DNA of 64,000 bases from contig QQVE01000034.1 of assembly GCA_003389325.1 (NCBI GenBank), positions 62,001 to 126,000 of the forward strand, read 5' to 3'. This DNA comes from Planctomycetota bacterium. Lineage in GTDB: Bacteria; Planctomycetota; Planctomycetia; Pirellulales; PALSA-1355. Shown in pieces: positions 12,013 to 21,250 of this stretch. How positions within the stretch are numbered: position 1 is the stretch's first letter; each line of letters opens with the position of its first letter. The notes under the pieces were generated by a model. It saw nothing but the letters and a program-made list of their open reading frames with translations. It searched no databases and was not told the origin of the DNA. Both the position numbers and the translations under genes were made by a program.

Positions 12013-13269
12013 ATGAAGTGGCTCGTCGATTGTGCAGCATTGGGGCTCGTTGTCGCAGGCGTGTGCTTTCTCGGACCGCGCGCCGCCCGAGGCGAAAAGC
12101 CGGCCGAACAAGCCGGCGAGATCATCGTCTCCGACGAGGCCCGGCGGATTCATGAGTCGGCGATCCTGATCGACGGTCACAACGATCTGCCCTGGGCCAT
12201 CCGCAGCAACGGCTCCTCGTCATTCACACGGATGAATATCGCCGAGCCCCAGCCCAAGCTGCATACCGACATTCCCCGCCTGCGGGCCGGAGGGCTCAAG
12301 GCCCAGTTCTGGTCGGTGTGGGTGCCGGCCGGCACGCGGCACGACGGCAAATCGCTGTCCACGACGCTCGAGCAGATCGACATCGTCAGGGCCATGATCG
12401 AGCGCTATCCCGACACGTTCGAGCTGGCGCTCACGGCCGAAGACATCGAGCGGATCAGCGGCGAGGGCAAGATCGCCTCGTTGATCGGCGTCGAGGGGGG
12501 CCATTCGATCGAGAACTCGCTGGCCGTGCTGCGCCAGTTGTACGACATGGGCGCGCGGTACATGACGCTCACCCATTCCGATACGCTCGACTGGGCCGAC
12601 TCCGCCACCGACGACGAGACGCACGGCGGACTGACGCCCTTCGGCGAGGAAGTCGTTCGCGAGATGAACCGCCTGGGTATGCTGGTCGATCTATCGCACG
12701 TGTCGCCGGCCACGATGAAGCATGCGTTGCGAGTTACCGAGGCGCCGATCATCTTCTCGCACTCCTCGGCTCGCGCCATCGCCGACCATCCGCGCAACGT
12801 GCCCGACGACGTGTTGCGGCTCACGGCCGAGAACGGCGGTGTGGTGATGGTCAACTTCTACCCTGGCTTCGTCGTGCCCAGCGCCGCTGCGCGCGGCAAG
12901 GAAGCTCTGCCCCTGCTGCGGGCTTTGAAGGAGAAGTATGGCAGCGACACCGACAAGATCCGCACCGAGATGCGCAATTGGGCGCTCAAGAATCCGATGG
13001 ACAACGGCTCGATTCACATCGTGCTGGATCACATCGACCACATCGCCAAGGTGGCCGGCGTCGACCACGTCGGCCTGGGCTCCGACTACGACGGCATCGA
13101 CAAGGTGCCCGCCCAACTGGAAGACGTGAGCACGTACCCCAAAATCACCCAGGGACTGCTCGACCGCGGCTACAGTGAAGCCGACATCCGCAAGATCCTC
13201 GGCACGAACCTGCTCCGCGTCATGCGCGGCGCCGAGTCCACCGCGAAGCGCCTCCACTCGAAGTCGTAA
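12013..13269 (+). CDS. Membrane dipeptidase family (peptidase M19)
   Basis: Zinc dipeptidase of the M19 (renal dipeptidase-like) family, 418 residues with an N-terminal signal peptide ([21 protein letters not shown]), so exported. The binuclear metal ligands are visible in order: DGHNDLPW (HxD), [10 protein letters not shown] (bridging Glu), VDLSHVS (His), IFSHSSARA (His) and GLGSDYDGI (Asp). The C-terminal [14 protein letters not shown] helix is typical. The ATG at 12013 follows GGGGGAG and starts the signal peptide; the open frame extends further upstream. Family members cleave a broad range of dipeptides, including D-amino-acid ones; the substrate here cannot be read. Confidence 0.92.
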   Translation: MKWLVDCAALGLVVAGVCFLGPRAARGEKPAEQAGEIIVSDEARRIHESAILIDGHNDLPWAIRSNGSSSFTRMNIAEPQPKLHTDIPRLRAGGLKAQFWSVWVPAGTRHDGKSLSTTLEQIDIVRAMIERYPDTFELALTAEDIERISGEGKIASLIGVEGGHSIENSLAVLRQLYDMGARYMTLTHSDTLDWADSATDDETHGGLTPFGEEVVREMNRLGMLVDLSHVSPATMKHALRVTEAPIIFSHSSARAIADHPRNVPDDVLRLTAENGGVVMVNFYPGFVVPSAAARGKEALPLLRALKEKYGSDTDKIRTEMRNWALKNPMDNGSIHIVLDHIDHIAKVAGVDHVGLGSDYDGIDKVPAQLEDVSTYPKITQGLLDRGYSEADIRKILGTNLLRVMRGAESTAKRLHSKS

Positions 13270-13273
13270 CACC

Positions 13274-13343
13274 AGCCCGAAGCGCGAGCGAGGGTATTAC
13301 TTTCGGATTGCCAACCGTGCGACCCTCGCTCGCGCTTCGGGCT
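13274..13343. repeat. 22-bp inverted repeat, family A (CCCGAAGCGCGAGCGAGGG)
   Basis: A perfect 22-bp inverted repeat (13274-13295 and 13322-13343) with a 26-base loop. The arm core is CCCGAAGCGCGAGCGAGGG. It lies between two convergent genes, 4 bases after the M19 stop. The same core recurs at 21954-22083, again between convergent genes. Confidence 0.9.
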
Positions 13344-13386
13344 AGTTTCCGCGCGATTCTTCCTTGTTGCCGGGCTACTGGCGGCG

Positions 13387-14736
13387 TCATTTCTCCGCGT
13401 TGCTCAGGCAATACACCTGCGACGCGGTGCGTATTAGCAGCTTGCCCTGGGCGATGGCGGGCGTGGCGATGCACAACTCGTCGAGCGGGTTGGTGCGCTC
13501 GATCTCGAACTCCTTACTCACGGGCATCACGTACGTGTCGCCGTCTTCGTCGAGGAAGAACACCTTGCCGTTGTAGGCCCACGGCGAGGCGGTGAACGTG
13601 GCTCCCTGCGGGAAACGCGTGCGGTCGTAGACCAGCTCACCGGTCTTGGCGTCGTGGCAGGTAATCATGCCCCGGTCGAGCAGCGTGTAGTAGTAGCCGC
13701 GATAGACGATGGGCGACGTATTGTAGGGGCCCATCTTTTCCAGCGACCAGGCGATAGCCTCGTTCGACGTTTCGCCCTGCTCAAGCGCGATGTCGCCGCG
13801 GGCGCCGGGACGTACGGCGAACACCGGCCGCTTGTTGTCCTGGAAATAGCCCGAGGTGATGTACAGCAGGTCGTCGACCACGAAGGGGGAGGGGATGGTG
13901 AGTACCGACATGCGGCCGTCGAAGTGCCATAGCAATTCGCCCTCGGGCGAGTACGAGCGGTTTTCCTTCTCGCCGGTGGTGACGATCTCGGTCGCGCCGT
14001 CGTGCTGCCAGACCAGCGGCGTGGACCACGACTTGGTTTCGTCGCGCTCGACGCGCCACCGCGGCTCGCCCGTGCGGGCATCGAGGGCCGCGATGTACGA
14101 CTCCTCCAGGTTGTCGTACACGAAGATCACCTGGTCGCCCTGCACGATCGGCGAGGCCGCCGCCCCGTAGCCGTACAGCGTTTTCTTCGGTTCGATCTTG
14201 TGGGTCCAGAGTAGTTGGCCGTCGAGGTCGTAGCAGTACAAGCCCACGTCGCCGAACAGCACGTACAGCCGTTCGCCGTCGGTGGTGGGAGTTTCGGCCG
14301 CGTAGGTGTTCTTCGGATGCCGCGGCACCTCGGGCTTGCCGGTGTGGGCTTCGTGCTTCCACAGCACTTCGCCATCTTTCAGGCTCAGGCAGTAGACCAT
14401 CCAGTGGTGAACCGAATCGGGCGGTTCGCCGCGTCCCTGACCCAGATAGAGCCCGCCCTTGGGGGCTTCGTATTCCTCGTCGCTGTGCACGGCCGAGACG
14501 AACACCTTGTCGCCCCAGACGATCGGGCTGCCCCAGCCGCGGCCCGGAATCTTGGCCTTCCAGACGACGTTCGTCTCCGGGTCCCAAACCTCGGGCAGAC
14601 GCGGGTCGTCCTCGACCACGCCCGTGCCGTCGGCGCCGCGAAAGCGCGGCCAATTTTCCTGGGCACCGGCCGAGCCGCGCATGGCAACAAGCACGACCGA
14701 CAACCATAGCAACGAACAAGCAATTTGACGGATCAC
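13387..14736 (-). CDS. PQQ-like beta-propeller repeat protein (secreted)
   Basis: Exported protein of about 449 residues. The GTG at 14736, preceded by GAGGG, begins a signal peptide (IACSLLWLSVVLVAMRGSAGA); an upstream start would add 22 residues. The mature part begins with the common planctomycete opening NWPRFRGADGTGV and contains successive PQQ/quinoprotein-type propeller blades, e.g. VVWKAKIPGRGWGSPIVWGD, LYCYDLDGQLLWTHKIEP, IAALDARTGEPRWRVERDE and CHDAKTGELVYDRTRF. No PQQ-dehydrogenase catalytic residues are evident, so it is probably a binding or scaffold propeller, not an enzyme. Confidence 0.88.
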   Translation of the reverse strand: MIRQIACSLLWLSVVLVAMRGSAGAQENWPRFRGADGTGVVEDDPRLPEVWDPETNVVWKAKIPGRGWGSPIVWGDKVFVSAVHSDEEYEAPKGGLYLGQGRGEPPDSVHHWMVYCLSLKDGEVLWKHEAHTGKPEVPRHPKNTYAAETPTTDGERLYVLFGDVGLYCYDLDGQLLWTHKIEPKKTLYGYGAAASPIVQGDQVIFVYDNLEESYIAALDARTGEPRWRVERDETKSWSTPLVWQHDGATEIVTTGEKENRSYSPEGELLWHFDGRMSVLTIPSPFVVDDLLYITSGYFQDNKRPVFAVRPGARGDIALEQGETSNEAIAWSLEKMGPYNTSPIVYRGYYYTLLDRGMITCHDAKTGELVYDRTRFPQGATFTASPWAYNGKVFFLDEDGDTYVMPVSKEFEIERTNPLDELCIATPAIAQGKLLIRTASQVYCLSNAEK

Positions 14737-15065
14737 GGCGAGCCCTCGTGTTAGCTTTGGGATTCCGCGGCCAAGTATAGCCCCGCGGTCCGGCCCGGTC
14801 ACGCGCCTGCCAACCCGGCCGCCAGGCGACGCCGAGTTCCCTTCGGCGCGGGAAAAAATCCGGAGAAAATTCGCTTCCGGTGAAACCCGGCCCCGCTAGC
14901 GTTTTTCTGAGTTGCCGTCCGGTTTCACAGGGCAACCAGGATTTCTGTCGACCAGTCGCATCGCGTGCAAACGCTTGGTATGCTCATTGAGTTCGGGCAT
15001 GCCCCCAGCGCCCGAGCCGAATGCATTTGGAAGAGCACCAATCATTACTACAGAGGGTAACTGCA

Positions 15066-15830
15066 ATGAAGAAACTGTCGATGTGGCGTGTGATGTGGGC
15101 CGGGGCGATTCTGGGGGCGTTGGTCGTCGGCATGGCCTCGCGCGCGAATGCTCAGACCGCTGAAGAGATTGCCGCCAACAGCATCAAGGCCCAGGGCGGC
15201 CGCGAGGCGCTGACCGGCCTGAAGGCGCTTGAGCGCCAGGGCGACGTCGCCGTTGACGGCGCGTTCGGCCAGATGGAAGGCACCGTCAAGGAAGTCATCG
15301 TCCCCGGCAAGAAGGCCTACCGCGCGTTGGATCTCGCGGTGTTCGTGCAGACCGACGGCTGGAACGGCGAAACCGCCTGGCGCGACGGCATGATGGGCTT
15401 GCAGGAACTCGAAGGCGATGAAGCCGCGCAAATCAAGCAGTCGGTCGAGCTCAACCCGTTCCTCAACATGGGCGAAGCCAAGCTCGAAAAGCTCGACGAC
15501 GAAACCGTCGACGACGTCGAGTACTACGTCGTCGAGATGACCGGCGAGGGCCGCCCGCCGATCAAGCTGTACGTCGACAAGGAAAGCAACCAGATCAAGC
15601 GCACCACGCTGAAGCAGAACAACCCGCAGTTCGGCGAAGTCGAGATCGCGGTCGAGATCGGGGGCTACGAGCAGTTTGGCCCGGTCAAGCTGCCCACGAC
15701 GAACAAGGCCACGATCGGCGAGATTCTCGAAATCGACACGACCTACACCGAGACCAAGGTGAACGGCGACGTCGACCAGGCCATCTTCGAGATGCCGAAG
15801 GACGAGCCGGCCGAGGAAAGCGCCAACTAG
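15066..15830 (+). CDS. LolA/outer-membrane-lipoprotein-sorting-like secreted protein
   Basis: Exported protein of 254 residues. The ATG at 15066 follows GAGGGTAA and starts the signal peptide (VMWAGAILGALVVGMASRANA). The mature part is a single beta-rich domain resembling the LolA/LppX fold: AQGGREALTGLKALERQG, an amphipathic strand series and IKLYVDKESNQIKRTTLKQ near residue ~180. The highly acidic C-terminus ends in DEPAEESAN. Family relatives in planctomycetes are annotated as lipoprotein-sorting or hypothetical proteins; a role in lipid or lipoprotein binding is inference. It is followed by a strong two-stem terminator. Confidence 0.7.
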   Translation: MKKLSMWRVMWAGAILGALVVGMASRANAQTAEEIAANSIKAQGGREALTGLKALERQGDVAVDGAFGQMEGTVKEVIVPGKKAYRALDLAVFVQTDGWNGETAWRDGMMGLQELEGDEAAQIKQSVELNPFLNMGEAKLEKLDDETVDDVEYYVVEMTGEGRPPIKLYVDKESNQIKRTTLKQNNPQFGEVEIAVEIGGYEQFGPVKLPTTNKATIGEILEIDTTYTETKVNGDVDQAIFEMPKDEPAEESAN

Positions 15831-15854
15831 GCTGCCGCGGTCGATCGAATCGCA

Positions 15855-15926
15855 GGCCGGGGGTGAGCACTTCGGGATTGGTTTCCTCGTAAACCAATCT
15901 CGATAGCCGAGCCCCCGGCCTTTTTT
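15855..15926 (+). terminator. Nested double-stem intrinsic terminator
   Basis: The outer stem GGCCGGGGG (15855-15863) pairs with CCCCCGGCC (15912-15920) and runs straight into six T (15921-15926). Inside its loop a second perfect stem, GATTGGTTT (15876-15884) with AAACCAATC (15891-15899), closes a 6-base loop. It lies 24 bases after the stop of the LolA-like gene. Confidence 0.85.
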
Positions 15927-15981
15927 GCGCGCCACCCGGCTCGAAAGCCCCGCCGAGACGACCCGCCACACGCCGCGCGGG

Positions 15982-16009
15982 TTGTGTTCTACCGGCCCGG
16001 CGGTACGAT
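15982..16009 (+). promoter_or_regulatory. Putative sigma-70-type promoter for the GH88 gene
   Basis: TTGTGT (15982-15987), 16 bases, then TACGAT (16004-16009), about 57 bases before the ATG at 16067. It sits directly after the preceding gene's terminator. Confidence 0.4.
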
Positions 16010-16066
16010 GAACGGCTCGATTCGGGCGGCGCGGGCCGCTCGCTGTGACCGCGCCCCGGCGACACG

Positions 16067-17185
16067 ATGACCGATCCACACGTCGAACGATACAAAGCCG
16101 CGCTCGATTTCGCCGAGCGGCAGGTAGCCCAACTCACGACCAACGCGCCCGACTTCTTCCCCATCTACACCGAGAACGGCCGCTGGCAGCACGGCGGCGA
16201 GTTGTGGACCGATTGGACCGGGGGCTTTCTCGCCGGCATGATGTGGCAGTTCTTCCGCCGCACCCAGGACGCCCAGTGGCGCGGCCGGGCCGAGCACTAC
16301 AGCCGCCTGCTCGAACACCGCCAGCACGACCGCAACGTCCACGATCTGGGCTTCATTTTCCTGAACACCTACCGCCCCTGGTTCGAAGCCACCGGCGAGC
16401 CGCACCTGCGCGACGTGCTCATTCAGGCCGGCCGTACGTTGGCCATGCGGTTTCAGCCGAAAGGCGAGTACCTGAGCTCGTTCATCGGCCCGCAGTCGCT
16501 GTTCATCGACATCATGATGAACGTGCCGTTGATCTTCTACGCCGCCAACGAAACCGGCGACGAAGACCTTCGCCGCATCGCCACCGCGCACTGCCGCACC
16601 ACCCGCGACCGCCTCGTGCGACCCGACGGCTCGACCGCGCACGAGGGCCTGTTCGACGTCGACTCCGGTGAGTTTCAGGGCGAGTCGACCCATCAGGGCC
16701 TTGCGCCCGACAGTGCCTGGGCGCGCGGACTGGCGTGGTCGCTGTACGGCTATAGCCAGGTCTACGCCCTGACCGGCGAGAAAGAGTGGCTCGACGTGGC
16801 CGAGCGCAACGCCGACTACTGGCTCACGCACTTGCCCAAAGATCACGTCCCCTATTGGGACTTCCGGGCCGACCTGAGCCAGCCGCTGCCGTGGGGCCCG
16901 CAAAAGGATTCGTCGGCCGCGGCGATTGCCGCCAGCGGGCTGTTGGATCTCGAGCTGCAAACGCCGGCGCTCGATCGCGCGGTGGCCTATCGCGAAACGG
17001 CCCTGGCCATGCTCGATGCCCTGGTCGCTCCGGAATACCTGGCGGTCGACACCCCCGGCTGGGAAGGCATCCTCAAGCACGGTGTCTACCACACCAAGAA
17101 GAATCTGGGCGTCGACGAGTCGGTGATGTGGGGCGAGTTTTTCTTCGTCGAAGCGCTGACGAAGGTCGTCGACAAGGAACACTAG
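16067..17185 (+). CDS. Glycoside hydrolase family 88-like unsaturated glucuronyl hydrolase
   Basis: Enzyme of 372 residues with the (alpha/alpha)6-barrel signatures of GH88, which removes the unsaturated uronic acid left at the non-reducing end of lyase-made oligosaccharides. Seen: [17 protein letters not shown] near residue 45-60, HDLGFIF (~95, first catalytic-Asp region), [17 protein letters not shown] (~150, second Asp), the [20 protein letters not shown] block (~205-225) and [16 protein letters not shown]. No signal peptide is evident, so it is likely cytoplasmic. With mannonate dehydratase (54042) and the secreted propeller protein at 55038 it suggests uronate-containing polysaccharide use, although the genes are not adjacent. 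Confidence 0.88.
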   Translation: MTDPHVERYKAALDFAERQVAQLTTNAPDFFPIYTENGRWQHGGELWTDWTGGFLAGMMWQFFRRTQDAQWRGRAEHYSRLLEHRQHDRNVHDLGFIFLNTYRPWFEATGEPHLRDVLIQAGRTLAMRFQPKGEYLSSFIGPQSLFIDIMMNVPLIFYAANETGDEDLRRIATAHCRTTRDRLVRPDGSTAHEGLFDVDSGEFQGESTHQGLAPDSAWARGLAWSLYGYSQVYALTGEKEWLDVAERNADYWLTHLPKDHVPYWDFRADLSQPLPWGPQKDSSAAAIAASGLLDLELQTPALDRAVAYRETALAMLDALVAPEYLAVDTPGWEGILKHGVYHTKKNLGVDESVMWGEFFFVEALTKVVDKEH

Positions 17186-17244
17186 CGCCCTATTGAAGTC
17201 TTCACGAGGCTACGTGATCGCATCTTCGGCCGCCGTGCGGGGGC

Positions 17245-17250
17245 TATAAT
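17245..17250 (+). promoter_or_regulatory. TATAAT box almost touching a start codon (possible leaderless transcript)
   Basis: A perfect TATAAT ends only 6 bases before the ATG at 17257, so transcription from it would begin at about the start codon. No ribosome site fits between them and no strong -35 is visible. Confidence 0.45.
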
Positions 17251-17256
17251 TACACG

Positions 17257-18474
17257 ATGCCCTCCTCCGACCCGCCAATCCGGCTGGCCTTTCTCGGCGC
17301 GGACGAAAACACCGCGGCGCTGGCGGGCCATGCTCTCGCCGAGGGCGCCTTCGAGCTCCGCGGACTGTGGGACGCCCCGCGTTCGCTCGACCCGCCGCTA
17401 GCGGCCGTGGCCGATCGCATGGGCGTCTATCCCGGCTCGGCCTGGGAAACGCTGCTCGACGACGATCGCATCGACGCCGTGGTCGTGGCCCGCGGCCCGG
17501 ACGAGGACCTGCGGGCCGAGCAACTGCGCAAGTTCGCGCAGACGGGTCGACCGGTGCTGGTCTCGCACCCGGTCGTCACCTCGATGCTGATCTACTACGA
17601 GCTCGACATGATCCGCGCCGAGACGGGCGCCGTGATGGTGCCGCTGTTGGGCATGCGCAGTCACCCCGCGGTGCGCACGCTGGCCGAGATCGTCTCGCAG
17701 GGCGACAGTTCGCCGGTGGGCCGCATCGAGCAATTGTCGTTCGAGCGTTTCGCCGCGGCCGACGACAAGGCCCAAGTTCAAAGGCTGTTCGCCCGCGACG
17801 TCGACCTGGTGCGCTCGATCGCCGGCGACATGACGCGGTTGGGAGCCATGTCGGCGGGCGGCGGTGCGTCGCAATATGCCAATCTGGGCGTGCAGATGAC
17901 CGGGCCGGCCGATATCGCCGCCCGCTGGGCGATCGTGCCGCCGCATGGTGCCTCGGGTGCAAGGATCTCGCTGAGCGGCACTGGCGGCCGGGTGCTGCTC
18001 GATGCGCCCGACGACGGCTCGCCCTGGACGCTCGAGTTTGCCGGCGATCCCGATGCGGGCCGCGAGTATCCGCCGGTCGACGAGCCGGCCGAGGCGCTGC
18101 GGTTGCTCGCGGAGGCCGGGCGCGGCGAGCCGCCGAAGCCCGATTGGGTCGACGCCTGCCGGAGCGTCGAGCTGGCCGAGACGATCGAGCGCAGCCTGAA
18201 CAAGAACCGCACGATCGAACTCTACTACGAAGACTACACCGAGGACGCCACGTTCAAGGGCACGATGACCTCGATCGGTTGCGGGCTGTTGGTCTTCACG
18301 CTGGTGCTGCTGGCACTGGTGGGCATCGCCGAGCAGATGAGAATCCCCTTCGTCGGCGCCTGGAAATACGTGATGGTCGCCGTCTTCGGCGTCTTTCTGC
18401 TGGTGCAACTCGTGATGTTCACCTCGGGCAAGCGCCGCGAAGAGTCTCGGCCGGTCGAGCCGTCTGCCGACTGA
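17257..18474 (+). CDS. Gfo/Idh/MocA-like oxidoreductase fold with C-terminal membrane anchor
   Basis: Protein of 405 residues. The N-terminal ~120 residues look like the Rossmann half of Gfo/Idh/MocA sugar dehydrogenases (IRLAFLGADENTAALAGHAL; DDDRIDAVVVARGPDEDLRA), followed by an alpha/beta dimerisation-like domain. The nucleotide loop is degenerate and the usual EKP motif is replaced by VSHPVV, so catalysis is doubtful. Residues ~345-395 form two membrane helices (MTSIGCGLLVFTLVLLALVG and YVMVAVFGVFLLVQLVMF), an unusual addition that fixes the protein to the inner membrane. It is 71 bases after the GH88 gene and has its own TATAAT box. Confidence 0.72.
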   Translation: MPSSDPPIRLAFLGADENTAALAGHALAEGAFELRGLWDAPRSLDPPLAAVADRMGVYPGSAWETLLDDDRIDAVVVARGPDEDLRAEQLRKFAQTGRPVLVSHPVVTSMLIYYELDMIRAETGAVMVPLLGMRSHPAVRTLAEIVSQGDSSPVGRIEQLSFERFAAADDKAQVQRLFARDVDLVRSIAGDMTRLGAMSAGGGASQYANLGVQMTGPADIAARWAIVPPHGASGARISLSGTGGRVLLDAPDDGSPWTLEFAGDPDAGREYPPVDEPAEALRLLAEAGRGEPPKPDWVDACRSVELAETIERSLNKNRTIELYYEDYTEDATFKGTMTSIGCGLLVFTLVLLALVGIAEQMRIPFVGAWKYVMVAVFGVFLLVQLVMFTSGKRREESRPVEPSAD

Positions 18475-18771
18475 CTTCGCGGGCGGCTTGCTAGCAGGCC
18501 GCGATTTTGGTGCTTCGCCGCCGGCCCGCGCGCTACGGTTTTGTGCTCGGTCGGCCCGCGCTGCGCGTCGCCGGTTAAGGTAGGCGAAGAGGCCATTTTT
18601 TGCGGCGGCCGACGCGTCAAACTGGGCCGTTTATTCCGGCTGAAGTAGGCACTGCTTATGCCTTTGCGAACTGGGGGCCGATCTTGGTTTCGTACCACCG
18701 AAGACCGGTGCCGTCTCGGCGATTCCCGCGTTTTCGCTTGAGCTGACAAGTCCCAGGCCGCGGAAGCCTTC
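18475..18771. other. Intergenic region, weak terminator-like hairpin
   Basis: About 300 bases without a gene. A short GC hairpin (18483-18502, GCGGC...GCCGC, followed by GATTTT) directly after the stop of the preceding gene may be a weak terminator. The rest shows nothing I can support. Confidence 0.35.
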
Positions 18772-20157
18772 GTGGCCGCGCAACCCCAGACGTGTCCCGC
18801 CATGTCCCACCGATCAGCTTGCGCCATGCTTCCGGCCCGACTGAAACTCTGTGCCGGAATCGTGGCGGCCAGCCTGCTAGTGTGGAGCGCCGCGCCCGTG
18901 GCCCGGGCCAGCGAGCGGCGCCAAACGCCCACCGTGCGGCTGGTGCAGCGTGCCAGCGCCTCGATCGTGAACATCCACGGCCAGAAGACGCTGGCCCCCG
19001 GCGACGAAAACTACCGCCAGGGCGAGTCGCAGAACGTCAACGGCATGGGCACCGGCGTGATCATCGACGAGCGGGGCTACATCCTCACCAATCACCACGT
19101 CGTGCAAGGCGTGAAGCGCATCGAAGTCACCTTTCCCGATGGGCAGGAGTTCGTCGCCACGCGCGTCGCCCACGATCCCAAGACCGACCTGGCCATCATC
19201 AAGATCAACGCCGGCAAGAAGCTGCCGGTGATCAACATCGGCACCTCGAGCGACCTGATGATCGGCGAAGACGTCGTGGCGGTGGGCAATGCCTACGGTT
19301 ACGAACACACCGTCACCCGGGGCGTGATCAGCGCCCTGCACCGCTCGGTGCAAGTCAGCGAAACGCAAAGCTACGAGGAACTGATCCAGACCGACGCCAG
19401 CATCAACCCCGGCAACTCCGGCGGTCCGCTGATGAACATCGACGGCGAAATGATCGGCATCAACGTCGCCGTGCGGGCCAACGCCCAGGGCATCGGGTTT
19501 GCCATTCCGGTCGACATGGCCGTGGCCATCGCGGCCGACCTGATGTGTGCCGAGCGCGAGCGCTCGGAGCGCACCTGGCACGGCATCGTCACCCAGCCGA
19601 TCTCCGAAGCCGCCGGCTACTGCGTGGTGGGCAAGGTGCACGACGAAAGCCCCGCCGCCCTCTGCGGGCTGCAGCCGGGAGACGTCATCGCCAAGATCGG
19701 CGAAGCCCCCGTGGCCCGATCGCTCGATCTGGAACGGGCCCTGCTGGGACATCAGCCGGGAGAGGAAATCGAGCTGCTGGTCAACCGCGACAACAAGCCG
19801 GTGAAGGTGGCCCTGGTGCTCGCCTCGGCCCCCAAGAAGACCAGCGATAGCGAGCGGGTCTGGGAAACGCTGGGACTGCGGCTCGAGCCCGTGGCGGCCT
19901 CGCAACTGCGCGGCCACCAGAAGCAGTACCGCGGCGGGCTGCGGGTCACGTCGGTGCGCCGCGGCAGCCCGGCGGCCAGCGACGGCATCCGCTCCGGCGA
20001 CGTGCTGCTGGGCATCCACATTTGGGAAACGATCTCGCTGGAGAACGTGATCTACATTCTCAACTCCGACGAGTTCACCGGCCAGAACGTGCGGTTCCTC
20101 ATCCTGCGCGACGAAGCCACGTACTACGGCCACCTGACGACCAAGGTTCGCCGCTAG
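18772..20157 (+). CDS. HtrA/DegP-type serine protease with two PDZ domains
   Basis: Periplasmic S1C (HtrA-like) protease of 461 residues. The start is taken as GTG 18772, with GGAAG 8 bases upstream; later ATGs at 18802 and 18826 would also leave the signal peptide (KLCAGIVAASLLVWSAAPVARA). The catalytic triad is visible: His109 in TNHHVV, Asp139 in KTDLAII and Ser216 in NPGNSGGPL. PDZ1 spans roughly 265-355 (GKVHDESPAALCGLQPGDVI) and PDZ2 roughly 365-455 (RVTSVRRGSPAASDGIRSGD). Such proteases degrade misfolded envelope proteins. A second HtrA-type gene is at 26483. Confidence 0.92.
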   Translation: MAAQPQTCPAMSHRSACAMLPARLKLCAGIVAASLLVWSAAPVARASERRQTPTVRLVQRASASIVNIHGQKTLAPGDENYRQGESQNVNGMGTGVIIDERGYILTNHHVVQGVKRIEVTFPDGQEFVATRVAHDPKTDLAIIKINAGKKLPVINIGTSSDLMIGEDVVAVGNAYGYEHTVTRGVISALHRSVQVSETQSYEELIQTDASINPGNSGGPLMNIDGEMIGINVAVRANAQGIGFAIPVDMAVAIAADLMCAERERSERTWHGIVTQPISEAAGYCVVGKVHDESPAALCGLQPGDVIAKIGEAPVARSLDLERALLGHQPGEEIELLVNRDNKPVKVALVLASAPKKTSDSERVWETLGLRLEPVAASQLRGHQKQYRGGLRVTSVRRGSPAASDGIRSGDVLLGIHIWETISLENVIYILNSDEFTGQNVRFLILRDEATYYGHLTTKVRR

Positions 20158-20258
20158 TTTCTCTCGGCGGAGTCTCTCCCCGCTCTCGAGCACCGAGTCT
20201 CTGGTTGCGGCATCGCGGGCCTCTCGTTTTCGACGGCGGCGCGGCCGGTTCGCGCGCC

Positions 20259-20283
20259 GGGTACAATGCTTTACGTTGTACCC
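20259..20283 (+). promoter_or_regulatory. Inverted repeat over a TACAAT box upstream of thiL
   Basis: GGGTACAA (20259-20266) and TTGTACCC (20276-20283) form a perfect 8-bp inverted repeat with a 9-base spacer. The left arm overlaps a possible -10 box, TACAAT (20262-20267), 51 bases before the thiL ATG. It could be an operator or a short 5' hairpin. Confidence 0.4.
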
Positions 20284-20317
20284 CTGGAAAACCTCGTTTG
20301 ATCGTGGCGGACTGGCG

Positions 20318-21232
20318 ATGGAGCAGCAACTAATACGTTGGCTCGAGGAGCGGTTGGGGCCGGGGCCCAAGGTGCCGCTGGCGCTGGGCGACGATGCCGC
20401 GGTGTTGCAACACAGCGGCTCGCGCTCCGTGGTCACCGTCGACCTGCTCAACGACGGCGTCGACTTCGTGCTGCCCGACGATCCACCCCAGCGCGTGGGC
20501 CGCAAAGCCCTGGCCGTGAACCTCAGCGACCTGGCCGCCATGGCCGCGCGGCCGCTGGCGGGCGTGGTGGCGCTGGCATTGCCGCGCCAGGGAGCATTCG
20601 AACTGGCCCAAGGCCTTTACGAAGGGATGCTGCCGCTGGCGGCCGAATACGACCTGGTCATCGCCGGCGGCGACACCAACACCTGGGATGGTCCGCTGGC
20701 GATCAGCGTGACCCTGATCGGCGAAGTGACCGACGCCGGCCCGCTGTTGCGTTCCGGGGCCCGGTCGGGCGACGCGATTTTGGTCACCGGCCGATTTGGC
20801 GGCAGCCGCCTGGGCCACCAGTTCGACTTCGACCCCCGCGTCGAGGAAGCCCTCTGGCTCATCACCCGCTATCCCCTGCGCGCCGGCATCGACACCAGCG
20901 ACGGGCTCTCGCTCGATCTGGCCCGCGTCTGCCGGGCCAGCCAGTGCGGCGCGGAACTCGACAAGGCGGCCATCCCGATCGCCGACGCCGCGTATGCCTG
21001 GGCCGAGCAGCTCGGCGACGGCTCGACGGCGCTGGACCACGCGCTGGGCGACGGCGAGGATTTTGAATTGATCCTGGCCGTGCCCCCGGAAGCCGCCGAC
21101 GCCTTGATCGACGAGCAACCGCTGGCTTGCGGCCTGACCCGCATCGGGCGCTTCGTGAGTGAGCCGGGCCTGTGGCTGCTCGACGAGAACGGATCGCGCA
21201 CGCCGCTCGATCCCCATGGCTACGAACACTAG
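20318..21232 (+). CDS. thiL: Thiamine-monophosphate kinase
   Basis: ThiL phosphorylates thiamine monophosphate to thiamine diphosphate in the last step of cofactor synthesis. The 304-residue protein has the PurM/AIR-synthase-like fold signatures: ALGDDAAVL near the N-terminus, AVNLSDLAAMAARPLAGVVALALP, VIAGGDTNTWDGPLAISVTLIGEV, RAGIDTSDGLSLDLARV and GDGEDFELILAVPP. The ATG at 20318 gives the normal N-terminus (EQQLIRWLEERLG); the frame extends 14 codons upstream. It is followed 18 bases later by tsaE, so the two are probably co-transcribed. Confidence 0.95.
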   Translation: MEQQLIRWLEERLGPGPKVPLALGDDAAVLQHSGSRSVVTVDLLNDGVDFVLPDDPPQRVGRKALAVNLSDLAAMAARPLAGVVALALPRQGAFELAQGLYEGMLPLAAEYDLVIAGGDTNTWDGPLAISVTLIGEVTDAGPLLRSGARSGDAILVTGRFGGSRLGHQFDFDPRVEEALWLITRYPLRAGIDTSDGLSLDLARVCRASQCGAELDKAAIPIADAAYAWAEQLGDGSTALDHALGDGEDFELILAVPPEAADALIDEQPLACGLTRIGRFVSEPGLWLLDENGSRTPLDPHGYEH

Positions 21233-21250
21233 CTTCGCGGAACGCACCAG

